Of a stretch of DNA of 34,063 bases, positions 1-7,437 are shown one piece after another. Under the pieces are notes generated by a model. It was given only the letters and a program-made list of their open reading frames with translations. It did no database searches and was not told the DNA's origin. Origin of the DNA: Shewanella sp. SG41-4 (GTDB lineage Bacteria; Pseudomonadota; Gammaproteobacteria; Enterobacterales; Shewanellaceae). The stretch's first letter is position 1. Every line of letters begins with the position of its first letter. Position numbers and translations under genes: made by a program. The DNA lies in NCBI RefSeq assembly GCF_014164505.1, contig NZ_JACJFI010000015.1:1-34063 (forward strand), given 5' to 3'.

Positions 1-143
1 AAGCTGGATCAATCCCCATGGCGACCTTTTCGCTGTTTGAAAATGTTGCGGGGCGGCTGGGAGTTCCAAGAGGGAACAGCCGTTGGTTTCCTCTTGGTCT
101 GGTGTGGGTGAAGCGCCACGACGTTAGTGGCCGCAGGCCATAA
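1..143 (+). repeat. Composite hairpin repeat, copy 1 (left window edge)
   Basis: Positions 15-60 match the 5' part of the long copies at 20521-20713 and 33868-34063 (a shared CGACCTTTTCG block, then GAAAATGTTGC). Positions 66-97 form a long hairpin starting CCAAGAGG and ending CCTCTTGG. Positions 101-143 are the 43-bp core, which contains three small hairpins in a row: GGTGAAGCGCC-like, CCAC/GTGG and GGCC/GGCC. The middle modules (GCAGGGT/ACCTTGC and TTCAAAC/GTTTGAA) present in long copies are missing here. I do not recognise a named family. Confidence 0.75.
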
Positions 144-157
144 AAGCAACAAGCAAA

Positions 158-194
158 CACCTGGATTCCGGCTCAAAAGCATTACCGGAATGAC
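158..194. repeat. Inverted repeat ATTCCGG...CCGGAAT
   Basis: ATTCCGG (165-171) pairs with CCGGAAT (185-191) around a 13-nt loop. The flanks CTGG and GACA give it the look of the widespread CTGGATTCC...GGAATGAC type of small repeat found in many proteobacteria (general knowledge, not searched). A second version lies at 313-347. Confidence 0.6.
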
Positions 195-203
195 AAAGTA
201 TTT

Positions 204-301
204 GGCCCGAGCAGGGTGGAACCTTGCGATGTTAATTCAAACGAAGTTTGAAAAATCCGCTGTGGGTGAAGCGCCACGACGTTAGTGGCCGTAGGCCATA
301 A
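204..301 (+). repeat. Composite hairpin repeat, copy 2 (3' modules)
   Basis: Contains the modules GCAGGGT-gga-ACCTTGC (211-227), TTCAAAC-gaa-GTTTGAA (236-252) and the 43-bp core (259-301). The 5' modules seen in long copies are absent. Together with copy 1 and the two ATTCCGG-type hairpins it makes a direct duplication of about 90 bp (101-196 and 259-347). Confidence 0.75.
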
Positions 302-312
302 GCAAAACAAAC

Positions 313-347
313 ACCTGGATCCCGGCTCAAAAGCATTACCGGGAAGA
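313..347. repeat. Inverted repeat TCCCGG...CCGGGA
   Basis: TCCCGG (320-325) pairs with CCGGGA (339-344). It has the same loop as the repeat at 158-194, but a T-A pair has become C-G on both arms, a compensatory change that keeps the stem. Confidence 0.6.
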
Positions 348-395
348 CGTATTAATGGAGTTTGCTTGAATCAGAGTAACGCTTATTCATACTCT

Positions 396-437
396 GGTGT
401 GGGCGAAGCGCCACGACGTTAGTGGCCGCAGGCCATA
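396..437 (+). repeat. Composite hairpin repeat, copy 3 (core only)
   Basis: An isolated 43-bp-type core (GGTGTGGGCGAAGCGCC, then CCAC/GTGG and GGCC/GGCC arms) ending about 37 bp beyond the stop codon of the btuF-like gene. Read in the direction of btuF transcription it starts TATGGCCTGCGGCC, the same orientation relative to the upstream gene as the copies after cobO, the beta-lactamase gene and metH. Confidence 0.75.
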
Positions 438-473
438 TTCACGTAACAACCGTTACCTTTGAAATAAAAAACT

Positions 474-1340
474 CTACCCTCTTACTTTATCCAACGCCCC
501 GCAAACTGCATTTACACCCAAAATTGCCCTTGGGGTTGCCCTATGCAGTAAATCGGCATCAAACTGATATATATGCTGGTTTTTTACCGCGGGTAGCTCA
601 GGCCAGTCAGACCAATTAATACCTAAAATATTGCCTTCATCTTGGCTTTGTAAAATCACTTCAGCGCCGGTTAGTAACACATTTTCGATGCTAATTTGTG
701 GGTACTCACTTGCTGCGTTATAAAACACATTTTCACCATGACACACTTCAATAAGGTTTTGTATCCAACTGCCTTTTGCAACCGTCATCAATGGTGTTGA
801 CCATAATTGATAGAAAACTTTTACCGCAGGTTTCGTTTGGTTTTGCAACGTAATATCAGCCAACTGCTGACGATAGTCATCTGCCACTTGCTTGGCTTTA
901 CCCGAATGTCCGGTGAGTTTACCCAGCAGTTCAATATCCGTCGCAACATCAGCTAAGCGCTTAGGGTCACTATTAACAATGGTAAAACCTAAATCACGTA
1001 ACTGATTAATGTCTTCTATTTTATTGCCGCTTTGCCACACCAGCACCAAATCGGGATTCAGTTCAATCACTCGCTCAATTTGGATGCCGTAATAACCACC
1101 GATACTCGGAATATTCTTAGCTGCTGCAGGGAAATCGGCATAATCGGTGGTGGCTACAATTGAGTCGCCGGCACCAATCGCAAACAGCATTTCAACTCCA
1201 TGAGGCGATAGAGCAATAATCCGTTTCGCTGGCGGCTTATCTTGTAAATCATCTGAAGCCGTCGATTCAGCCGCGGGTAAAACGAGTGATACAGACAAGA
1301 GTCCAATCACTGTGATGAGCGTTAAAAATACACGTAGCAA
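474..1340 (-). CDS. btuF: Periplasmic cobalamin-binding protein (BtuF-like)
   Basis: Substrate-binding component of an ABC importer for vitamin B12, expected in the periplasm. The 288-residue product starts with a signal peptide (hydrophobic residues about 3-23), followed by the BtuF/TroA-fold region: RIIALSPHGVEMLFAIGAG, then a D-Y-A-D-F-P segment, and ERVIELNPDLVLVW, which is typical of BtuF and related helical-backbone binding proteins. The likely start is TTG, supported by AAGGA 7 nt upstream; no ATG fits. The membrane and ATPase partners btuC and btuD lie about 24 kb away in the cob cluster. No cobalamin riboswitch is seen in its own upstream region, which instead holds five 13-bp tandem repeats. 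A siderophore-binding paralogue is possible, but the BtuF-like segments and B12 context favour cobalamin. Confidence 0.8.
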   Translation of the reverse strand: MLRVFLTLITVIGLLSVSLVLPAAESTASDDLQDKPPAKRIIALSPHGVEMLFAIGAGDSIVATTDYADFPAAAKNIPSIGGYYGIQIERVIELNPDLVLVWQSGNKIEDINQLRDLGFTIVNSDPKRLADVATDIELLGKLTGHSGKAKQVADDYRQQLADITLQNQTKPAVKVFYQLWSTPLMTVAKGSWIQNLIEVCHGENVFYNAASEYPQISIENVLLTGAEVILQSQDEGNILGINWSDWPELPAVKNQHIYQFDADLLHRATPRAILGVNAVCGALDKVRG

Positions 1341-1379
1341 AATACTGTCCTTAATCGAAATGTTTTTAGTAATGGTTAG

Positions 1380-1444
1380 TAATAGTGGTGACTAATAGTG
1401 GTGACTAATGGTGGTGACTAATGGTGGTTGCTATTAGTGGTTGC
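1380..1444. repeat. Five tandem 13-bp repeats upstream of btuF
   Basis: Units: TAATAGTGGTGAC (1380-1392 and 1393-1405), TAATGGTGGTGAC (1406-1418), TAATGGTGGTTGC (1419-1431), TATTAGTGGTTGC (1432-1444). They occupy the gap between the btuF start and the 3' end of the DUF2235 gene, where the btuF promoter should be. Confidence 0.9.
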
Positions 1445-1479
1445 TAGCACTCGTTATTTAATGATGGTGTTAACACAGA

Positions 1480-2517
1480 TTATTGCACCAGTTTATCGGG
1501 CCAACCATGGTTATCAATGTAATTTACCAAATTTTTCGGTCGATAATTACTGTCATTCAGCCAACGAGTTTTAACTGACTGATGTAATAATATCGGTGCT
1601 TGTTCTGGATCTAGCTCGCGCATAAAACGTTTTTTAACCCGATAAAAGCTGCGATATGAATCTTGAATATCCGCCATAGGGTTAGGCAATAAAGCATCGG
1701 CTAAATGTAACTCGACCGTTAAGTTAACCGCTCGCGCTTGGTTTATCATCCACTGCAACGCTATATCAGACAAGGTGCTACCGTCATCATTGGGGGCAAC
1801 GCTACCACCAATGTTACTATGGGCGCCAATAAACCATACTTGCTGTATGTCTATGCTGGTTCGAGGTGCCCAAATGGTCGGTTCAAAATCGCTGCGATGT
1901 TCATCTAACGCAAGTGCATGGCGAGCCACTTTGACATTTCGGCCTAACTTGGCGTCATAAAACTCATCTTTGTCTTCAAACATGCCTAAAAAAGACAGTG
2001 GGATCCCCATTGCCCCAATGGTGTCCCACACACCAACAAAGGCCACTTCACGTGAAGGATGCGAATGTTGCTGACGAAATGCCACCGAGCGTTCACCATC
2101 TGGTGCAAAAGGTTTAGTTTTCATTTTATAGTGGTCAAACGCTTGCTGAATAAGCTTGGCATCTGGGCGAGTGACAATGCCGCAATTATTGATGAGGCCA
2201 CACAAACAGCGCACTGTGTATGCACCACGGCTAAAACCAAACAGGTATATCTCGTCGCCAGGAGAGTAGTTTTGCACTATGTAGCGGTAAGCATCCATAA
2301 TGTTTTTATGTAAGCCACGCCCAGTTGCGCCGCCTATCATGGCGTCATAGTACGAACCAATTCCCCAATCGTAAAACACCTGTTGCGGTACACCATCATC
2401 GGCAATGGGCTTGATGGCTCTGGCAAGTTTAAGCACATTAGTAGCGTGATCTTTTTCAAGATCTTTTTCGGGCCGATTCCAGGTTCCGTCGGCACAAATA
2501 ACAATGCGTTTTTTCAT
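1480..2517 (-). CDS. DUF2235 alpha/beta-hydrolase
   Basis: A 345-residue member of the DUF2235 hydrolase family, which includes type VI secretion phospholipase effectors (Tle1) and many uncharacterised cytoplasmic proteins. The N-terminus KRIVICADGTWNRP is the family signature. The nucleophile elbow GFSRG is at residues 94-98 (Ser96), a second catalytic-type Asp is in VWDTIG (Asp165), and a His is in GAHSNIGG (His233), giving a plausible Ser-Asp-His triad. I chose the internal ATG at 2517 because AGGG lies 6 nt upstream; an ATG five codons earlier has no ribosome site. No signal peptide, VgrG, PAAR or immunity-like neighbour is seen, so a secreted effector role is not supported; the substrate is unknown. 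Confidence 0.8.
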   Translation of the reverse strand: MKKRIVICADGTWNRPEKDLEKDHATNVLKLARAIKPIADDGVPQQVFYDWGIGSYYDAMIGGATGRGLHKNIMDAYRYIVQNYSPGDEIYLFGFSRGAYTVRCLCGLINNCGIVTRPDAKLIQQAFDHYKMKTKPFAPDGERSVAFRQQHSHPSREVAFVGVWDTIGAMGIPLSFLGMFEDKDEFYDAKLGRNVKVARHALALDEHRSDFEPTIWAPRTSIDIQQVWFIGAHSNIGGSVAPNDDGSTLSDIALQWMINQARAVNLTVELHLADALLPNPMADIQDSYRSFYRVKKRFMRELDPEQAPILLHQSVKTRWLNDSNYRPKNLVNYIDNHGWPDKLVQ

Positions 2518-2611
2518 ATCAATCCCTGACATTATCTATGTGAACATTCATAACAATTATCATAGCCATAATAGACTAAATGCCTATTTTAACCATCGGC
2601 TAAATAACCAA

Positions 2612-2642
2612 TACTCGAAAGCTAACTTAATCTATTCGAGTA
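2612..2642. promoter_or_regulatory. Inverted repeat TACTCGAA...TTCGAGTA
   Basis: Perfect 8-bp arms (2612-2619 and 2635-2642), 15-nt spacer, ending 7 nt before the start codon of the isochorismatase-like gene. It could be an operator or an RNA hairpin holding the weak GAG ribosome site. No regulator is encoded next to it. Confidence 0.4.
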
Positions 2643-2649
2643 ACTGACC

Positions 2650-3192
2650 ATGATAACAGCAGAACAAAGTGTATTAATGATTGTGGACGTACAAGGCAAA
2701 CTTGCCCAAGTTATGCAGCAATCAGCCCAACTACACCAAAAGCTTGCAGTATTAATTCAAGGTGCACAACTATTTGATATTCCCATTATTTGGTTAGAAC
2801 AATTACCCAATAAATTAGGCCATACCAGCGACGAACTCGCACAAATATTATCGCAAACAACTAAACCTATCGCCAAAGAACACTTTAGTAGCTGGCATTG
2901 TGAAGAAGCAAAACAACAACTTAAAGCATTAAACCGTAATAATGTCATTCTTGCGGGTATCGAAACCCATGTTTGCGTTTACCAAACGTGCAAAGATTTA
3001 CTGGCCAACGACTATCAAGTACATCTTGTTGCCGATGCCGTTGCATCACGAGGTACAGACAATAAAGTACTTGGGGTGCAAATGATGCTTAATGATGGTG
3101 CCAATCTCACCAATGTTGAATCACTACTGTTTGAGCTACAACATGTTGCCCAAGGTGATCGCTTTAAGGCTCTACTGAAATTGATAAAGTAG
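2650..3192 (+). CDS. Isochorismatase-like cysteine hydrolase
   Basis: A 180-residue single-domain hydrolase of the isochorismatase/YcaC-like family, cytoplasmic. The expected catalytic triad is visible: Asp13 in IVDVQ, Lys76 in PIAKEHFS, and Cys109 in GIETHVCVYQT, where a preceding His (H107) is also conserved. It ends with a family-typical VESLLFEL segment. Family members cleave amide or vinyl-ether bonds in small molecules; nothing in the sequence names the substrate. It is divergent from the DUF2235 gene, with only a 132-bp gap, and reads toward the sulfotransferase 58 bp downstream. A hairpin in that gap may separate the two transcripts. Confidence 0.85.
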   Translation: MITAEQSVLMIVDVQGKLAQVMQQSAQLHQKLAVLIQGAQLFDIPIIWLEQLPNKLGHTSDELAQILSQTTKPIAKEHFSSWHCEEAKQQLKALNRNNVILAGIETHVCVYQTCKDLLANDYQVHLVADAVASRGTDNKVLGVQMMLNDGANLTNVESLLFELQHVAQGDRFKALLKLIK

Positions 3193-3210
3193 CCATATGA
3201 TAACGGTGTG

Positions 3211-3247
3211 GGTATGATGTTAAAAAATATAACAAAAACATCATACC
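3211..3247. promoter_or_regulatory. Perfect 11-bp hairpin abutting a start codon
   Basis: GGTATGATGTT (3211-3221) pairs with AACATCATACC (3237-3247) around an A-rich 15-nt loop. The ATG of the sulfotransferase gene is at 3251, three bases after the stem. No U-run follows, so it is not a classical intrinsic terminator on either strand, and no purine-rich ribosome site is seen between stem and ATG. Confidence 0.6.
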
Positions 3248-3250
3248 GCT

Positions 3251-4279
3251 ATGCATCAATTTGATCGGCCCATTATTATTTTATCCGCGCCTCGTTCAGG
3301 CAGCACTTTGTTGTTCGAAGTTCTATCAAAAAGCCAGTCCATATGGACCATTGGCGGCGAAAGTCATGCGCTAATTGAAACCATACCCAAGCTGAATATC
3401 GCCTATCGTCAATTTAGTTCTAATGCGTTAACGGAACAAGATATCGATGACGAGCTACGCCAGCAATTACTGCTACGCTTTAGCGATGCACTGCAAGATA
3501 ATCATGGTAATAAACCCGATAGTATTGATACCACTAATATCCGCTTTTTAGAAAAAACCCCAAAAAACAGTTTGCGGGTCGACTTTTTTAATTCGCTGTT
3601 TCCCGACGCTTTATTTATCTATTTAGTGAGGGAGCCTAAAGAAAACATCAGCAGTATTATGCAAGCGTGGCGGTCGAATAAGTTTGTCACTTACCCAAAT
3701 CTACCGGGATGGGATAAACGCAATTGGTCGCTACTGCTACCAGAAAAATGGCTGCAACTTAATCGCCAGCCATTACAGGCTATTGCCGCGTTTCAATGGC
3801 AAGCAGCTAATGAAGCGATTATGGATTCATTGCAAAAGATTGACAGTAATCGCTGGTGCATGGTGTCTTATGATCAATTAATTGCAGATCCTGCGAAAAC
3901 CGTTAAACAGCTATGCCAATTTACTGATACGGATTTTGACCCTGCTTTAGCGCAATTATGCAGTAAGCCATTAGCGCATTCTCGCTACACCATCTCGACA
4001 CCCAAACCCAATAAGTGGCTTGAAAATTACCATGACATCGCCAAAATCTGGCCAAATACTTCTACAACACTGAACAAAATCAATCGTCATTTACGCCAGC
4101 GCGGTCATCCAATCTATGACACTCAATGGCAGCAACACGACATTGCTGAGCCTATAGCACTAACACCCGAACCAACTGAAAAACTCGCTACGCCAAGCGA
4201 GCAAAATGTATCTCGTAACAGTCCCTGCCCTTGTGGATCAGGCAAACGATTTAAACAATGCCATGGCCAGTTACGTTAG
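3251..4279 (+). CDS. Sulfotransferase with C-terminal SEC-C zinc motif
   Basis: A 342-residue PAPS-dependent sulfotransferase-family protein. The 5'-phosphosulfate-binding loop is SAPRSGSTLL (residues 12-21); a 3'-phosphate-binding-type region is around RWCMVSYDQLIADP, and LVREP with conserved Arg follows the central strand. Residues about 295-320 are a Pro/Thr/Glu linker. The last 21 residues are a SEC-C motif, RNSPCPCGSGKRF then CHG, with Cys326, Cys328, Cys337 and His338 as zinc ligands, as at the end of SecA. The next gene, 99 bp downstream on the same strand, has almost the same tail. Only one start codon is possible upstream of the P-loop; it lacks a Shine-Dalgarno sequence and sits just after a strong hairpin. 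Acceptor substrate unknown; a protein or peptide acceptor is inference. Confidence 0.85.
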   Translation: MHQFDRPIIILSAPRSGSTLLFEVLSKSQSIWTIGGESHALIETIPKLNIAYRQFSSNALTEQDIDDELRQQLLLRFSDALQDNHGNKPDSIDTTNIRFLEKTPKNSLRVDFFNSLFPDALFIYLVREPKENISSIMQAWRSNKFVTYPNLPGWDKRNWSLLLPEKWLQLNRQPLQAIAAFQWQAANEAIMDSLQKIDSNRWCMVSYDQLIADPAKTVKQLCQFTDTDFDPALAQLCSKPLAHSRYTISTPKPNKWLENYHDIAKIWPNTSTTLNKINRHLRQRGHPIYDTQWQQHDIAEPIALTPEPTEKLATPSEQNVSRNSPCPCGSGKRFKQCHGQLR

Positions 4280-4378
4280 CAGTTTGAGTTAGTCATTTGT
4301 AAATAGTCAGTAGAACGGGTAAAAATACCTTGTAAAGAAAATCATAACGTTAAGCGCCGTATTACAGAGAGCCCAATT

Positions 4379-5554
4379 ATGAAGTTACCCCATGAGTTTT
4401 ATCAGTTACCTTTTCGCTTTGATGTTGGTCAATTAGCCAAAGAGATCGAGCAATTTACCGAATCAGATTGGGTGACTCATCATGAAGGTTTTCAGGGTAA
4501 TTCGGCTATTCCGTTAATATCTGTCAATGGCGAGTTTAACAATGACTTTAAAGGGCCAATGCAGCCCACTGCTGCGTTAGCAAAAAGCCCTTACATAAAG
4601 CAAATACTCGCCTCATTTGGTGAGGTACTCAGCCGTTCAAGATTAATGCGCTTAGCGCCAGGTGCACAAGTGCCACTGCATTCAGACATTAATTACCATT
4701 GGTATAAACGTGTTCGAGTGCATATTCCCATTACCACCACTGAGCAAGTGCAGTTTTTTTGTCATGACAAACAAGTGCATATGGGCGCAGGAGAATGTTG
4801 GATTTTCGACTCGTGGAAGCTTCACAAAGTGGAGAACAACAGCGACCAATACCGTGTTCATTTAGTGGTTGATTTAGCCGGTTCAAGTCAATTTTGGCGC
4901 ACGGTGTTTCAACATTCACGTTCAATCGCAGATGATCAATCAACAACATTAAACAGTCAGTTAGTCGGTTTTAACCCAGACTCACCGGCAACCTTTATCA
5001 CTGAGCAATTTAATGCCCCAGTGATCATGCCTGTCGCTGAGGTTGAATACTTAACCAATGAGTTGTTAGCAGAGATCAAACACAACCCTGTAAATCTAGT
5101 TGCTGAAGTGAATGCATTTTCAGTAATCATCGCAGAGTTTGTGGCCGATTGGCGGATGTTATGGTTGCAATATGAGTGCACTAAAGCAGGTTGGCCGCAT
5201 TACCATGCGTTACGTGAACAAACTATGATAAAGGCTGTACAGTGCGCTAAATCACTGCAACTGACCCATTCTGGTTCGGCGGTAAAAGCGTTCGAACAAT
5301 TGGTTATCGTGGCGTGTATGAATGTTGAACTTAGTGAGCAATTGGCAACACGCAAACAGGCTATTACTTTACCAAAAAACTCACCAAAAAGTGCAAATTT
5401 AGCATCCGTAAAATCTGCATCAGCAACATCAATAATACCAAAAAAAGCAGCTGAAGATAACGCTCGCACTATTGCTGCACCGCCATCTCGCAATAGTCCT
5501 TGCCCTTGCGGTAGTGGCGAGCGCTATAAAGCATGTCACGGTAAAGTGAATTAG
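4379..5554 (+). CDS. Aspartyl/asparaginyl beta-hydroxylase-like enzyme with SEC-C motif
   Basis: A 391-residue protein whose N-terminal half is a 2-oxoglutarate/Fe(II) oxygenase of the aspartyl/asparaginyl beta-hydroxylase type. It has MRLAPGAQVPLHSDINYHWY with an H-x-D pair (His101, Asp103), ECWIFDSWKLHKVEN with the distal His149, and QYRVHLVVD with Arg159 suited to 2-oxoglutarate binding. Vertebrate AspH lacks the Asp ligand, so the HxD here suggests a full facial triad. Residues about 215-320 are a helical domain I do not recognise. A Ser/Ala/Lys-rich linker leads to the C-terminal SEC-C motif (Cys375, Cys377, Cys386, His387), closely similar to that of the preceding sulfotransferase. Start ATG follows a weak GAGAG site. 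Probably co-transcribed with the sulfotransferase; the hydroxylated substrate is unknown. Confidence 0.85.
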   Translation: MKLPHEFYQLPFRFDVGQLAKEIEQFTESDWVTHHEGFQGNSAIPLISVNGEFNNDFKGPMQPTAALAKSPYIKQILASFGEVLSRSRLMRLAPGAQVPLHSDINYHWYKRVRVHIPITTTEQVQFFCHDKQVHMGAGECWIFDSWKLHKVENNSDQYRVHLVVDLAGSSQFWRTVFQHSRSIADDQSTTLNSQLVGFNPDSPATFITEQFNAPVIMPVAEVEYLTNELLAEIKHNPVNLVAEVNAFSVIIAEFVADWRMLWLQYECTKAGWPHYHALREQTMIKAVQCAKSLQLTHSGSAVKAFEQLVIVACMNVELSEQLATRKQAITLPKNSPKSANLASVKSASATSIIPKKAAEDNARTIAAPPSRNSPCPCGSGERYKACHGKVN

Positions 5555-5596
5555 TGAGAAGAATACCTCCATAGGTTTATCTGAGAATATATACAA

Positions 5597-5620
5597 AAAT
5601 GGCGCTCTTAGGCGCCATTT
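5597..5620. terminator. Bidirectional intrinsic terminator
   Basis: AAATGGCGC (5597-5605) and GCGCCATTT (5612-5620) form a 9-bp stem with a 6-nt loop, flanked by A and T runs on both sides. It lies between the convergent hydroxylase-like and TPR-sulfotransferase genes and can serve both. Confidence 0.85.
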
Positions 5621-5680
5621 CTATAAAGTCAGCCAAACTACGTTTTTTGGCTTATAAGAAATTCTTATTCCAAGTCCTGC

Positions 5681-7255
5681 TTAACCAAAGAATTGCAGTG
5701 CTGCTTTTTTCGCAATGGCATCTAACTCGGCTATTTGCTCAGGTATAAATGCTTGATACTTGTCTGCCTGACCAATTGCCTTAGGATTCATAGGCTGCCT
5801 AACTTGGCTAGCGCTAGGCGTTAATACGGCTCGTTCAGACTCATAAAAGGTAAAACATTGCGCTTGAGTCGTTAACTCACAGTAATCTAATATACGTTGA
5901 ATTTGTGACTCTGGCTCACGCACTAATTGCTCAAAACAAACATGTAAAATCTCATTAGGGTACAACCTATCCCAATGTTGCATGATGTCTAAATAGTGTT
6001 GCCAGTAACTTGAAATACCCGCAAACGAATACGAATAGTCATGGCCAAAGCTGAAAAACTGCTTAAATACACTCAAGCCATTGTCGACGCTATTGCGCAC
6101 CAGATTAATAATTTTTGCTTGAGGAAATAAGGTTTTAATTAAACCAATGTGTAAAAAGTTATTTGGATTTTTATCAATTACATAGGTTGGCACATCGTTA
6201 AAGTAATAATTCACTTCAGCTAAATACCGTTGGCGGAATTGATCAATATGGTTAGCAGAAAGCTGGCTTAATCTAGCCTGGTAACCACCCGACATGTCCA
6301 TTTGCAGCGCAAAGCGTTCCATAAACGGTAACTCATCGGTAGCACCAACGTCGCTATGGCACGCCAAAATCTGCTCTACTAAAGTGGTACCTGAACGAGG
6401 CATACCAACAATAAAAATAGGTGTTTGGCTCGCGGTCGGCAAGCTATCAATATGTGGCGATGGTGTATGCCCAAGTAGCGACAGCACAATACTAGCAAAC
6501 TGGGCTTGTTTAAACGGTCTGTGAAGCGCCATTATTTGATTGGCTAATAACATCGACTCACAGGCTTTATCGATTTTTTGTGTTTGCTCGTAAGCTTTAC
6601 ACAAAGCAAAATACACCAGCGCCTGATTTTGTTTGCTTAACGACTCATCGGTTGCAAAAGCTTGTAATGAGCTTAAATCATCTGTGCTGAATCGATATTG
6701 CTTTAAATCAGCCATACTCCAATAGCCAACACCCGCTTGTTTTGGACTTAATAAAATATATTGCTGATAAAAATTGGCCGCTTTTTCTGTGTCGCCTTTG
6801 GCTTTATAGATATGCCCCAAATTAAGCTGTACCGCAGGTTCAGAAAAATCATTCGCCACACACCATTCAAAACATTGTTCAGCTAAAGCCATATCACCAA
6901 CTTTAGTGGCGACTAATCCGAGTTTGTATCGAAATTCCCCGGTATTTCCTTGGGTACTAATCAATTGTAATAAATACGTTTTCGCCAAAAAAAAGTCTTG
7001 TTTTACTTCAGCAATAGCCAATAAACCGGTCAATACAGGCACTGCATTAGGGTCTACGGCAGCGGCTGTAGCAAAATAATTTTCAGACTCGGGATATTGT
7101 TGCTGTTGTAAATGAATCTGACCTAATAAGCTCAATGCCCCAAGGTGTTTATCATCACGCTTAATCACTTTACGTGCGTACATTCTGGCCGATGAATAGT
7201 TTTTAGACTGAAACAGTGCTTCAGCTTGGCTCAAATATTGTTCAATAATACTCAA
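5681..7255 (-). CDS. TPR-repeat sulfotransferase
   Basis: A 524-residue two-domain protein. Residues 1 to about 175 are tetratricopeptide-like helices (for example LGALSLLGQIHLQQQQYPES and VQLNLGHIYKAKGDTEKAA). Residues about 278-520 are a sulfotransferase domain with the PAPS P-loop FIVGMPRSGTTLVEQ (about 281-295) and a later LVRNSVDNGLSVF segment with the 3'-phosphate-type Arg and Ser. This arrangement is common in marine bacteria; the TPR part is thought to bind a protein partner or substrate (family inference). The start is TTG, chosen because AAGGA lies 7-8 nt upstream and no ATG is available before the first TPR helix. It faces the SEC-C sulfotransferase/hydroxylase pair across a shared terminator and may belong to the same pathway. 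Confidence 0.85.
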   Translation of the reverse strand: MSIIEQYLSQAEALFQSKNYSSARMYARKVIKRDDKHLGALSLLGQIHLQQQQYPESENYFATAAAVDPNAVPVLTGLLAIAEVKQDFFLAKTYLLQLISTQGNTGEFRYKLGLVATKVGDMALAEQCFEWCVANDFSEPAVQLNLGHIYKAKGDTEKAANFYQQYILLSPKQAGVGYWSMADLKQYRFSTDDLSSLQAFATDESLSKQNQALVYFALCKAYEQTQKIDKACESMLLANQIMALHRPFKQAQFASIVLSLLGHTPSPHIDSLPTASQTPIFIVGMPRSGTTLVEQILACHSDVGATDELPFMERFALQMDMSGGYQARLSQLSANHIDQFRQRYLAEVNYYFNDVPTYVIDKNPNNFLHIGLIKTLFPQAKIINLVRNSVDNGLSVFKQFFSFGHDYSYSFAGISSYWQHYLDIMQHWDRLYPNEILHVCFEQLVREPESQIQRILDYCELTTQAQCFTFYESERAVLTPSASQVRQPMNPKAIGQADKYQAFIPEQIAELDAIAKKAALQFFG

Positions 7256-7437
7256 ACTAGGGTCCTTATTATTATAGGTTTACTCACCCAAAGAATGGCT
7301 TAAATGCCTCTAAAATCAGAGTAACATAGAAAATAGTAAATTTTGACCACGCTATTGGCTCATATTGAACGAAATAATCAACTTCAGCGTACAATTATTA
7401 TATTCGCTATAAGTTCATGCGACACAAGTGAGATCTG

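Noticed and set aside
1..437. CRISPR array
   Set aside because: Repeats are few, unevenly spaced and of different composition; no cas gene in the window.
422..619. Plus-strand 65-codon ORF
   Set aside because: Starts in a repeat core and overlaps the 3' end of the btuF-like gene on the other strand; no coding character.
1341..1480. Cobalamin riboswitch upstream of btuF
   Set aside because: No B12 box or CCCGCAACTGT-like element; only tandem repeats are present.
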